Source: a virus. Taken from it: DNA of 23,876 bases. Of this stretch, positions 13,244 to 20,396 are shown in pieces. The DNA lies in IMG/VR virus record IMGVR_UViG_3300006030_000106, positions 1 to 23,876 of that record, one strand, 5' to 3'. The position numbers were made by a program, and so were the translations under genes. Under the pieces are notes generated by a model. That model did no database searches and was not told where the DNA came from. It saw only the letters and a list, made by a program, of their open reading frames with translations. Position 1 is the first letter of the stretch; every line of letters starts with the position of its first letter.

Positions 13244-14022
13244 TGTCGTTCATCAAAATCACCATCGACCAGCAAGAACTCCGAAGCATGGAAAAAGCGC
13301 TGGGCGATTTGTTTCCCAAGGCGGACCAAGCCCGCGTACTTGGAGCAATCATGCGAAAGGCCGTGAAGCCGGCACTCGACAAGCTCCGAGAAGTCACTCC
13401 AGTCGGGCCGACCGGAAACCTTTTGCGGGCCGCGAAATCAAAAGTTGTCACCTATGCCAGAGACGGCGTGGCCGTGGGGTTGATTGGCTACCAGCGTGCA
13501 GGCCGCGAGTCGTCGTCGAGCGCCGCAGGCGGCAGCGTCCGCGTTGGGCCGGATCGAGCCTTCCATCAGTGGTGGTTGGAAAACGGCACCCAGCAGCGCG
13601 TCGTCGCCACGTTCTCCAATAAACCTTACGCAAGGCGGGGGCATCTCCGTCGCATCCCAGGCAAGCCCGCGGTGGAGGTGCGGCCTCACGTTGTCAGTGG
13701 GCAAAACGCCTATATCGCGTCGAGCTTCAATCGGCTCGGCCCATTCAAGATGCAGCCGACGCAGCGAGTACCACGCGGCGGCGAAGGGCAGCGAGTCCAG
13801 ACTGACCCAGCTTACCCGCGAGCCTTTTTCAAGAAGTCGAAAAACCCGATCACTATTCCGCCTGTTTCGCCTGGAGGCGTCGGCGGTCGCCCGCCCGTGG
13901 AGACGGCTTTCCGAGAGTCGCAGCAAGCGGTTGCCGAGATTCTTCAACGCGAACTGCGGCTGACGCTGGAGCAGGCAATTCAGACCATTTCGCGTTCTTC
14001 GCAGGGGACGGCTTTCCCATGA
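13243..14022 (+). CDS. HK97 gp10-like tail completion protein
   Basis: A 259-residue product from ATG 13243, with GGAGAGGGTGG upstream; a TTG three bases earlier is possible. The N-terminal half is gp10-like: a helix with MEKALGDLFPKADQARVLGA, then AVKPALDKLREVTPVGPTGNL and a VVTYARDGVAVGLIGY strand pair. Relatives are usually 130-170 residues. This one is about 100 longer, with a central insertion rich in Gly, Pro, Arg and Ser (about residues 110-225) before the C-terminal helix (FRESQQAVAEILQRELRLTL). The fold is inferred from pattern and order. The insertion may reach outside the neck ring. The stop overlaps the next start (ATGA). Confidence 0.8.
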   Translation: MSFIKITIDQQELRSMEKALGDLFPKADQARVLGAIMRKAVKPALDKLREVTPVGPTGNLLRAAKSKVVTYARDGVAVGLIGYQRAGRESSSSAAGGSVRVGPDRAFHQWWLENGTQQRVVATFSNKPYARRGHLRRIPGKPAVEVRPHVVSGQNAYIASSFNRLGPFKMQPTQRVPRGGEGQRVQTDPAYPRAFFKKSKNPITIPPVSPGGVGGRPPVETAFRESQQAVAEILQRELRLTLEQAIQTISRSSQGTAFP

Positions 14023-14435
14023 CAAAAATCCCTGAGCAGTTGGTGATCGACCAGCTTGAAAACGACCCCGATGTCGCGACGCTTCTCGGCGACCGCATTT
14101 TTCCCGTCATTGCCCCGGCATCCGCCGCCCTTCCCTTTGCCACGTGGCGGCGTCAGGGAGTGACCCGCGAGAGCACGCTTTCCGGCCCGCTGGGAATGCC
14201 CGTTGTGTCCCTGGCGCTCGACATCTACGCAGAGTCATATGCGGCAGTAAGACACATCGCCGACCGCGTCCGGGCGGTTCTGGATGGTTTTCGCGGTGGT
14301 TATGGAAACTACATACACGTGAGCATCGTTTCCATTCAAGGCGAGTCTGACGGGTTTGTTCAGCTTGCGGGCGGCGACCTTCCGCCTGTGTATTCGGTCA
14401 CGCAAACGTACAGCATTTTGTGGCAATCTGAGTAA
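14019..14435 (+). CDS. Tail terminator/completion protein, DUF3168-like
   Basis: A 138-residue product from ATG 14019 (ATGA overlap). The sequence LENDPDVATLLGDRIFPVIA, LPFATWRRQGVTRE, a VVSLALDIYAESYAAVRHIA strand-helix and a C-terminal SVTQTYSILWQ fit the DUF3168/gpU-like proteins. These cap the end of the tail tube and dock it to the head. The length is usual. It stands just before the tail tube candidates, as expected. The assignment rests on pattern and gene order. Confidence 0.83.
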   Translation: MTKIPEQLVIDQLENDPDVATLLGDRIFPVIAPASAALPFATWRRQGVTRESTLSGPLGMPVVSLALDIYAESYAAVRHIADRVRAVLDGFRGGYGNYIHVSIVSIQGESDGFVQLAGGDLPPVYSVTQTYSILWQSE

Positions 14436-14450
14436 TAAGGAGAACGCCTC

Positions 14451-14885
14451 GTGTCTTTCGCAACCCCGCATGATACGGCAGTCAGCAACCCAGGGACGAT
14501 CCTTACGCTTGGCATGGGCGGCGCGACCTCCACGTATGTCGTCACCAATATCGCCATTGCCTTTTCAAATCCGAATGCGGCTGACAACACTATCGACATT
14601 GCGCACCTCGGCCAGACGCTGGGCGAGGTAGCTGCCACGATGGATCGCCCGCTTGTTGTTCCGGCAACCGGCGGCGAGGCCGCGACGGGCCGTCAAGTCA
14701 CGTTCGACTACATCGGCAAGGTTCTCATCAACGACGCGGCCACGGGCACCTACAAGATCACTGTGGCGAACATCACCCTGCTGGGCGGCACCACGGCGAG
14801 CTACCACACCGTTTCGAGCTCGTCTCTCACGCTGGCAACCAACGACGCTATTCGCGGGCAGGCTGTCCTCACGATCGCTCGTTGA
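14451..14885 (+). CDS. Putative major tail tube protein
   Basis: A 144-residue product from GTG 14451, with AAGGAG eight bases upstream, a site suited to high expression. The sequence is beta-rich: GTILTLGMGGATSTYVVTNI, NTIDIAHLGQTLGEV, RQVTFDYIGKVLIND, GTYKITVANITLLGG and a final RGQAVLTIAR strand. The IDIAHLG segment and the alternation of Thr/Val strands resemble siphovirus tail tube proteins, which stack as hexameric rings around the tape measure. It lies between the tail terminator and a second tube-like protein. I would rank it as the likelier main tube subunit. Confidence 0.62.
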   Translation: MSFATPHDTAVSNPGTILTLGMGGATSTYVVTNIAIAFSNPNAADNTIDIAHLGQTLGEVAATMDRPLVVPATGGEAATGRQVTFDYIGKVLINDAATGTYKITVANITLLGGTTASYHTVSSSSLTLATNDAIRGQAVLTIAR

Positions 14886-14903
14886 TTATGACGGGGGACC
14901 GTA

Positions 14904-15278
14904 ATGCCTCACGTCACTGCTGGAGTAACCGCCACCTGGGATAGCACTGCGCTTGGTGAGATCACCGAGCTCAAGTGGATACAGGGAAACGGTCTTCCGC
15001 AGTCTCGCGGGTCGACGGCAGCGGGCACCACGCCCTGGTCGATGGACTGCGGCACGATTGAGGTGTCTTGCCTGAGCGGGTCTGCCATTAGCTCTGTTGG
15101 GCAGTGGGGGCGTAAGGCCACGATTGCCATCGGCGGAACTGCTCGCGATTCGATCAATACGTCTCTGGTCGTGTCGGTCAATTTCACAACCAAGGCAATT
15201 TTCCAGACGCTTGACATCGGTGCCAAAGTGAATGACGTGTGGCGATACAAAGGCACCTTCAAGATTGTTCAGGAGTGA
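14904..15278 (+). CDS. Second tail-tube-like protein
   Basis: A 124-residue product from ATG 14904 behind GGGGG. The pattern VTAGVTATWDSTALGEITEL, then DCGTIEVSCLSGSAISSVGQ, RKATIAIGGTARDSI and a final WRYKGTFKIVQE is typical of tube-fold proteins. The early GEITEL strand and the closing YKGTFKI strand are the clearest parts. It could be the main tube protein itself, with the preceding gene a companion, or it could form a minor ring at one end. Its stop is three bases from the chaperone gene's start. The role is inferred from fold-like pattern and position. Confidence 0.58.
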   Translation: MPHVTAGVTATWDSTALGEITELKWIQGNGLPQSRGSTAAGTTPWSMDCGTIEVSCLSGSAISSVGQWGRKATIAIGGTARDSINTSLVVSVNFTTKAIFQTLDIGAKVNDVWRYKGTFKIVQE

Positions 15279-15281
15279 AAA

Positions 15282-15623
15282 ATGGATCTGACTGCTGACC
15301 AGATTTTTGCGGCGAATGACATGAGCCTCGTACCCGTGGAGGTTCCAGAGTGGAGCGGCACCGTCTACGTGCGAGTGATGAGCGTGGGCGAAATGGAAGC
15401 GTATCAGCGTGAGTTCGCTGAGAAGCGCGAAAAGATGGAGAACTGGCGTTCGAAGTTGCTTGTGCGGTGCATCTGCGACAAGGACGGCAAGGCATTGTTT
15501 ACAAACGACCAAGTTGAAAAGCTCGGCACCAAGAGCGTGAAGGTGATGAGCCGGCTGTTCGATCTGGCGATGAAGCACAACGCCGTGACCGAGAAGGATG
15601 TGGAGGACTTGGCAAAAAACTGA
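15282..15623 (+). CDS. Tail assembly chaperone, short form (G-like)
   Basis: A 113-residue product from ATG 15282 with AGGAG six bases upstream. The start contains ADQIFAANDMSLVPVEVPEW and then SGTVYVRVMSVGEMEAYQRE, a pattern typical of tail assembly chaperones of the G type. A helical part with LLVRCICDKDGKALFTNDQV and MSRLFDLAMKHNAVTEKDVE follows. The gene ends in the codons GCA AAA AAC TGA, so its last bases form a slippery heptamer. Such chaperones coat the tape measure protein during tail assembly. They are made together with a longer frameshifted form, described separately. Confidence 0.86.
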   Translation: MDLTADQIFAANDMSLVPVEVPEWSGTVYVRVMSVGEMEAYQREFAEKREKMENWRSKLLVRCICDKDGKALFTNDQVEKLGTKSVKVMSRLFDLAMKHNAVTEKDVEDLAKN

Positions 15624-15931
15624 ACCTCCGGCCAGCGAGGCAATTCCTGTTTCGCTTGGCCGGGTATTTGAAGATGACGGTCGGGGAGCTCGAGCGTCGC
15701 ATGACGACGCGGGAGCTCGCGGAGTGGATGGCGTTCACGAGGTACTACCAAGCGATTCCTAATGAATGGCAGCAAACAGGACTCCTCGTGTCGTCCATCC
15801 TGGCTCCGTATTCGGGCAAAGGACAAGCGCCCAGCCCGTCAGACTTTGTGCCAATAGAGAAACCGCCACAGCACGCGAACCAAATCATCGACGTACTCCA
15901 ACAGTTGAAGCAAGAACTTGAAGGCGGCTGA
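15282..15931 (+). CDS. Tail assembly chaperone, long frameshifted form (G-T-like)
   Basis: This is the product of a -1 shift at 15614-15620. The first 112 residues are as in the short form. After the shift the frame continues as LNLRPARQFLFRLAGYLKMT to the stop at 15929-15931, giving about 216 residues in total. The T part is helical, with VGELERRMTTRELAEWMAFT, RYYQAIPNEWQQTGLLV and a late ANQIIDVLQQLKQELEGG. The segment with ERRMTTRELAEW resembles the T domain of G-T proteins, which contacts the tape measure and recruits tube subunits. The downstream frame has no good start of its own; its first candidate, TTG 15656, lies inside the predicted stem. This supports production by frameshift. The tape measure gene follows two bases later. 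Confidence 0.85.
15614..15663 (+). promoter_or_regulatory. Programmed -1 ribosomal frameshift signal
   Basis: The heptamer A AAA AAC stands at 15614-15620, in frame with the chaperone codons and directly before its TGA stop. After a seven-base spacer, CCGGCCAGCGA (15628-15638) pairs with TCGC (15652-15655) and TGGCCGG (15657-15663), giving 11 pairs, one bulged T and a 13-base loop. Slippery site, spacer and stem fit the canonical -1 frameshift element of phage G/G-T genes. Confidence 0.9.
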
Positions 15932-15933
15932 TC

Positions 15934-18900
15934 GTGGCAAACGTCCTATCGCTGGCGATGAAGATCAACGCGGACGCGTCGGGCTTCAAGCTCGATCCCG
16001 TCCAGCGTGCGCTCGTCGGCCTGGGGGACGCCGCCGACAAAGTCACGGCGCAGTTTGACAAGTTTGCCAGTGGATCAGATGCCGCAACTAGGGTTCAGGC
16101 CCAGTTTGCGGATCAACTTCAGACGCTGCAAAACGCTTTGCGTGACGGCGAGATCGGAGCGACGCAGTTCACAGTAGAGTTTGAAAAGCTAACGGCAGCG
16201 GCGGAAGCAGAAGCGAAGGCGTTTGAGCAAGCGGCAAAAATAACCGAAGCAAGCCGAAGCCCGCTCCAGAAGTACCAGCAGGTTGTTGGTGAACTGTCTG
16301 CGCAGCTCAAGGCCGGCAGGATTTCGCAAGAAACATATACCGCAGCAATGGCGAAGGCCAAGGAATCGCTCGACAAAGCGGCAGACTCAGCAGGGAAGAC
16401 CGATAAAAACGTCGCTTCTCTAAACGCGAACCTCAAGTTGCTGACGAACATTGAAATCGGAAGAGTTATTGTAGACGGCTTTCAGGCCATAAGCGGCGTG
16501 CTCCAAAGTGCGGTCGGGCAAGTGACATCGCTCGCCTCAAGTGTTACCCAATCACTGGATACTCTTAGCGATCTTTCGGCGCGCACGGGCATAAACGTCG
16601 AGGACTTCCAGGGCTTCTCGCTCGCGGCAAAGCTGGCCGGCGTTGACGCGGCTGCGTTTGGGACTGCCGTTCAGCGGCTCGGGGTTCAGATTTCCCAGGC
16701 GACGCCGGGCGAAGCGTTCGATAGAAGTCTTCAGTCTATTGGCTTGTCGGTAGCCCAGTTGCGCGCGTTGTCGCCTGAACAGCAATTCGCTGCCATCGGA
16801 GATGCTATCTCTCAACTGCCGACTGCGGCTGACAGGGCTGCGGCTGCCGTCGAGGTATTTGGCAAGCAAGGGGCCGCGCTTGCGCCGCTTTTCCGTGAGG
16901 GTGCTGCCGGCATTGACGAGTTGCGCGAGCGAGCCGAGCGGCTTGGCGTCATTGTTTCAGAGGAACAGGTTGCCAATATCTCAGCAATGAATGACGCGTT
17001 TGACCTTGTGAGCGCCACTTTGCAGGGAATCATAGGTCAAGTTATTGGCAATCTGGCTCCAGCCGTCACTGAGGTCACGGAACAGTTTTTGCGATTCGTC
17101 GAAGAATGGAGTGGAGCCGAAGGCGAGGGAGGGACAGGTATTGCCAATGCCATCAGCGACGTACTCCTAAAAGGGGCCGATGTGCTGGCCGGCGTGTTCG
17201 ATTATGCGGTCGAGCAGTTTGGCGGATTTTCTGACCGCCTTGGAGATGTGTCGGCAGCATTCAGTGCTATTGGCTCAGCGCTGGGGAGCGTAGGCAACAC
17301 CATAACCGTAGCAGTCGAAAGCCTGCGAGTGATATTCAACGTTTTTGAGTCAATAGGAAATGGAATCGCCATAGCTCTTGGGGCAGTGCTCGAAGGAATT
17401 GGATCGTGGGTTTCGAGCGACATGGAGGCGTTTGGGCGTGATCTTCAGCAGTCGGCCCGTGAGTCGTTAGAGCGAAACACAAAAGACATGGAGAGCGCAG
17501 CTACAAATGCTGCAAATGCAGTTGTTGAAGTTTTTGCGGGAGCGCCGCAAAGTGCCGCAGATGCCGGGCGCGGCTCTGCGAGAGAGTTTGTGCAAACCCT
17601 GTCTGCGGACATCAAAAACGCCAGACTTCCAGAGGTAAAGCTGGAGTCGAATACCGAGGAACTACGAGACAGGTTTGACGCGCTTTTCAACGGGCTGATT
17701 GACCACACAAGCGACGCGGCAAAAGCGATGGCCGAGTTTGAGCGGTCGATGGCTGCGGCTCATAAAGATGGCGAGCTAACAGCCGACGAGATCGCAAGGC
17801 TAGAAGGACTTCAGAAAGCGGTCAACGCTGCGATTGACGAAGAAAACCGCAAGCGGCGAGAGGCTGCCGTGGCCGCTAATTTGCAAATCGAAGCCGATCA
17901 AAAGCGAGTAGAAGCGTTGCTGAAAACAAGCGAAGACGCCAACAAGCTCCAAGACGACTTGGCTGCCGTGTATAGGGAAATAGCGCGAACGCAAGAACAA
18001 CTAGCCGCAGCCAGGGGCGCTAATAGCCGAGGCGAAGCCGATGCAGCCGCCGCGCGTCTTGCAGAGCTCGACCAAATCCAGGCAAAACTCGAAGACTTGC
18101 AGCAAGCTAACGAACAAGGGTTTGAGCAAGGATTCGACAAGGCTTTTCGTGATACGGCAAAAACGCTCGACGCTCTCATCGACAAAGTGTCGAAGTTCGG
18201 CAACGAGGGGGCAAAGGCGGCTTACCAGTTGCAGGAGGGCATTGCCAACGCGCAAGAGCGAGTCCGTGCGGGGATTCTCAGCCAGGATGCCTACCAAGCC
18301 GAAGTGGCTGCGGCACAGGCAACATTCAATCAGCGACTGGCGCACCTGGAAGAGATTGATCGCCGCGAGCGCGAGCAGCAGGCGCGGGCGTTTCAGGCCC
18401 GCGTCGAGGCGAACGACCGCCTCAACCAGTTCATGCAGTCGCAGATGACCGAGCAGCAGCGGGCCGAAGCCGCAGCGATTCAGCAAAACGCAGACCGAAG
18501 GCAACAAGCTGCGGAAAACATTCGTGCCATTGAAGAGCGCATCGCAGTTCAGCGCAAGTCAATCGAGGCGGCGCGTGAGCAAAACGACCTTCGTGCCGCA
18601 AAGGCGAGGCAGGAAGAATTGCGGCAGCTAGAAAAGCTGCAACGCACAGAGCAGAAAATCGCCGATGGCAAGGTGAAGGCAAACACGCAAATCAATCGGG
18701 CCGCGAACACGGCCCAGCAGGCCCAGCTTGCGCAGCAGCAAGTCATTGCAAACGCTGCTCGCAATCAGGCTCAAGCAACGCAAACAGCCGCCACCAACGC
18801 CGTCGATCAAGTCAATCAAGCGTTTGCCGCTGCCGCTGATCGTCAACGCAAACTGCTCAAAGATTTGAACACGCTTGGCTCTCGCACGGTAAGCGCTGCC

Positions 18901-19065
18901 GACGCACGCACGCAAGAAGGTGCCGCCCTGGTGCTGGGCTTGTTTGCGAACGCGCAAGACCCGCGGCTTATCGAGCAGCGGCTAGCGACCAAAATCCTGC
19001 GTCAGATTGCGACAGGAATCACGCAAAACCTGAGTCGGATCGGCATTCCCGCAACGCTGCTCTAG
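15934..19065 (+). CDS. Tape measure protein
   Basis: The product is 1043 residues from GTG 15934, the longest gene of the window, directly after the chaperones. It is predicted to be nearly all helical. The first 165 residues are coiled-coil-like (FDKFASGSDAATRVQAQFAD). A hydrophobic segment at about 168-205 includes IEIGRVIVDGFQAISGVL. A middle part includes DTLSDLSARTGINVEDFQGF and DRAAAAVEVFGKQGAALAPL, patterns frequent in tape measure proteins. A second hydrophobic block lies at about 440-492 (IFNVFESIGNGIAIALGAVL). From about residue 600 the protein is a long Gln/Ala/Glu/Arg-rich coiled coil. By the rule of about 0.15 nm per residue, the tail would be near 155 nm. No lysozyme or peptidase domain was recognised. 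Confidence 0.92.
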   Translation: MANVLSLAMKINADASGFKLDPVQRALVGLGDAADKVTAQFDKFASGSDAATRVQAQFADQLQTLQNALRDGEIGATQFTVEFEKLTAAAEAEAKAFEQAAKITEASRSPLQKYQQVVGELSAQLKAGRISQETYTAAMAKAKESLDKAADSAGKTDKNVASLNANLKLLTNIEIGRVIVDGFQAISGVLQSAVGQVTSLASSVTQSLDTLSDLSARTGINVEDFQGFSLAAKLAGVDAAAFGTAVQRLGVQISQATPGEAFDRSLQSIGLSVAQLRALSPEQQFAAIGDAISQLPTAADRAAAAVEVFGKQGAALAPLFREGAAGIDELRERAERLGVIVSEEQVANISAMNDAFDLVSATLQGIIGQVIGNLAPAVTEVTEQFLRFVEEWSGAEGEGGTGIANAISDVLLKGADVLAGVFDYAVEQFGGFSDRLGDVSAAFSAIGSALGSVGNTITVAVESLRVIFNVFESIGNGIAIALGAVLEGIGSWVSSDMEAFGRDLQQSARESLERNTKDMESAATNAANAVVEVFAGAPQSAADAGRGSAREFVQTLSADIKNARLPEVKLESNTEELRDRFDALFNGLIDHTSDAAKAMAEFERSMAAAHKDGELTADEIARLEGLQKAVNAAIDEENRKRREAAVAANLQIEADQKRVEALLKTSEDANKLQDDLAAVYREIARTQEQLAAARGANSRGEADAAAARLAELDQIQAKLEDLQQANEQGFEQGFDKAFRDTAKTLDALIDKVSKFGNEGAKAAYQLQEGIANAQERVRAGILSQDAYQAEVAAAQATFNQRLAHLEEIDRREREQQARAFQARVEANDRLNQFMQSQMTEQQRAEAAAIQQNADRRQQAAENIRAIEERIAVQRKSIEAAREQNDLRAAKARQEELRQLEKLQRTEQKIADGKVKANTQINRAANTAQQAQLAQQQVIANAARNQAQATQTAATNAVDQVNQAFAAAADRQRKLLKDLNTLGSRTVSAADARTQEGAALVLGLFANAQDPRLIEQRLATKILRQIATGITQNLSRIGIPATLL

Positions 19066-19073
19066 GGTGAGTC

Positions 19074-19973
19074 ATGGCCGTCGTATCTGTCAAAGAATTG
19101 TTTCGCAAAAATGTCTACGAGGTAGCCAAGCCGAGGCAGTTGACACGAGAGTTTGTCGTCGTCCTATCGGACGACTCAGTCTTCAGCCCATCGTCGGAGT
19201 CGGACGTATTCAACACAGGATTGATTCCCGACATCGGGCACCTGCACCCCACCTATGGCACCGTGCAGACCGGCATCTATAAGGTGCGAAAGATCACCTA
19301 CACGGAGGGGCACGACGGCTCGCCATATCACGTTCACGTTTCCGTCGAGTATGACGTTGTCCTTGCCAATGAGCTTCTGTCGCCGGATCAGCGTGCCGCG
19401 ACATGGGAGTTTGTGTCCGCGCCAGGTGAAGTGCCGGCGCTCTACTACTACGACGGCAGCGGCAACACCACCATGAGGCCGCTGACCAATTCGGCCTACG
19501 ACTATTTTTCGGGGCTGGTCACGCAGGAAGCGACCATCGTGGCGCGGGTTCAAAAGAACTTCTCCAGCCTGCCGACCGACTGGATTGGATCGCAGAATCA
19601 CGTGAACAACGCCGTGTATCTCGGTTGCAACGCCCACACGTGGAAGGTCAATAGCGTAGAAGTGCAGCAAACGGCAGAGCAAGGCTCGGCCCCGTACTGG
19701 CACGCGACGGCAGAACTGCATTTCCGGCAAAGCGGTCACAATTACCAACTACCCGACGTAGGCTTCAACTTTCTTAGCGGCGGACAAAAACGCCGCTGCA
19801 TGGTTTTTGATTTTGAGAATGGCGAGTGGATTCCGTCGCCCAATCCGGTTGGGCTCAACGGGTCAGGGGCTCAGACAGGCGGCGCTCCGTCGATTCTCAA
19901 TCGTCGCGTAAATCCCGAAATCAATTTTCAATCGTTGTTCGGAACGCCCCCGACAACTCCGCTCGGCGTGTAA
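19074..19973 (+). CDS. Unrecognised tail protein, possible distal tail or hub component
   Basis: A 299-residue product from ATG 19074 with AGGGTGAG upstream. The sequence is beta-rich with many aromatic residues. Landmarks are VKELFRKNVYEVAKPRQLTR, EFVVVLSDDSVFSPSSESDV, IPDIGHLHPTYGTVQTGIYK, VHVSVEYDVVLANELLSPDQ and, in the second half, WHATAELHFRQSGHNYQLPD. The last 45 residues are Gly/Pro/Asn-rich and probably extended. I do not recognise a family, and the usual distal tail protein (Dit) pattern is not evident. Its place right after the tape measure gene is where Dit or a tail-tip hub component normally lies, so a baseplate role is likely by context only. Confidence 0.72.
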   Translation: MAVVSVKELFRKNVYEVAKPRQLTREFVVVLSDDSVFSPSSESDVFNTGLIPDIGHLHPTYGTVQTGIYKVRKITYTEGHDGSPYHVHVSVEYDVVLANELLSPDQRAATWEFVSAPGEVPALYYYDGSGNTTMRPLTNSAYDYFSGLVTQEATIVARVQKNFSSLPTDWIGSQNHVNNAVYLGCNAHTWKVNSVEVQQTAEQGSAPYWHATAELHFRQSGHNYQLPDVGFNFLSGGQKRRCMVFDFENGEWIPSPNPVGLNGSGAQTGGAPSILNRRVNPEINFQSLFGTPPTTPLGV

Positions 19974-19976
19974 CCA

Positions 19977-20396
19977 ATGACAGCCCTGACGCAGTTTGAT
20001 GTTTTTTCGGCAGCGAGAATCGCCAAGGCTGTTCGGACTGTCGAAGACATGAGGCCGGCGGCAAAGCCGCTGACGTTCGAAAAACAAACGACAGAAACAG
20101 GCAAAGACCTTCGCCGCATTTCATGGTCTGGCAACTGGTACACCGGCCAGACCATCACTGTGACGATCCGAAACGGAACCGCGGCTGGCGCAACGCTCAC
20201 GGCACGCAACGAAATCATTGGTCTTGCGTCTGGATGGGGGTGGGCGGCTCGCAACGGCGGCGAGATGAAGCTGGTGTCGTTTGATATGGCAAAGCTACCA
20301 GGGCACAACACCGCTTCGACATTTCAGTTTTTCGTGCTTGAGCTTGGCATCGCCAAGTTTGTCGACTACACATCCTGCGAGTCTACCGCTGCATGA
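19977..20396 (+). CDS. Unrecognised small tail-tip protein
   Basis: A 139-residue product from ATG 19977, three bases after the previous stop, without a clear Shine-Dalgarno, so translation may be coupled. The N-terminal 50 residues are helical and polar (LTQFDVFSAARIAKAVRTVE). The rest is strand-rich with ISWSGNWYTGQTITVTIRNG, GATLTARNEIIGLASGWGWA and TFQFFVLELGIAKFVDY. I know no relatives. The stop overlaps the start of the long fibre gene (ATGA), so the two are likely made together. It may connect the fibre or adhesin to the tail tip. Confidence 0.7.
   Translation: MTALTQFDVFSAARIAKAVRTVEDMRPAAKPLTFEKQTTETGKDLRRISWSGNWYTGQTITVTIRNGTAAGATLTARNEIIGLASGWGWAARNGGEMKLVSFDMAKLPGHNTASTFQFFVLELGIAKFVDYTSCESTAA

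Noticed and set aside
15656-15931. Separate small gene starting at TTG 15656
   Set aside because: The TTG lies inside the predicted frameshift stem and has no ribosome binding site; the frame is explained by -1 frameshifting from the chaperone gene.
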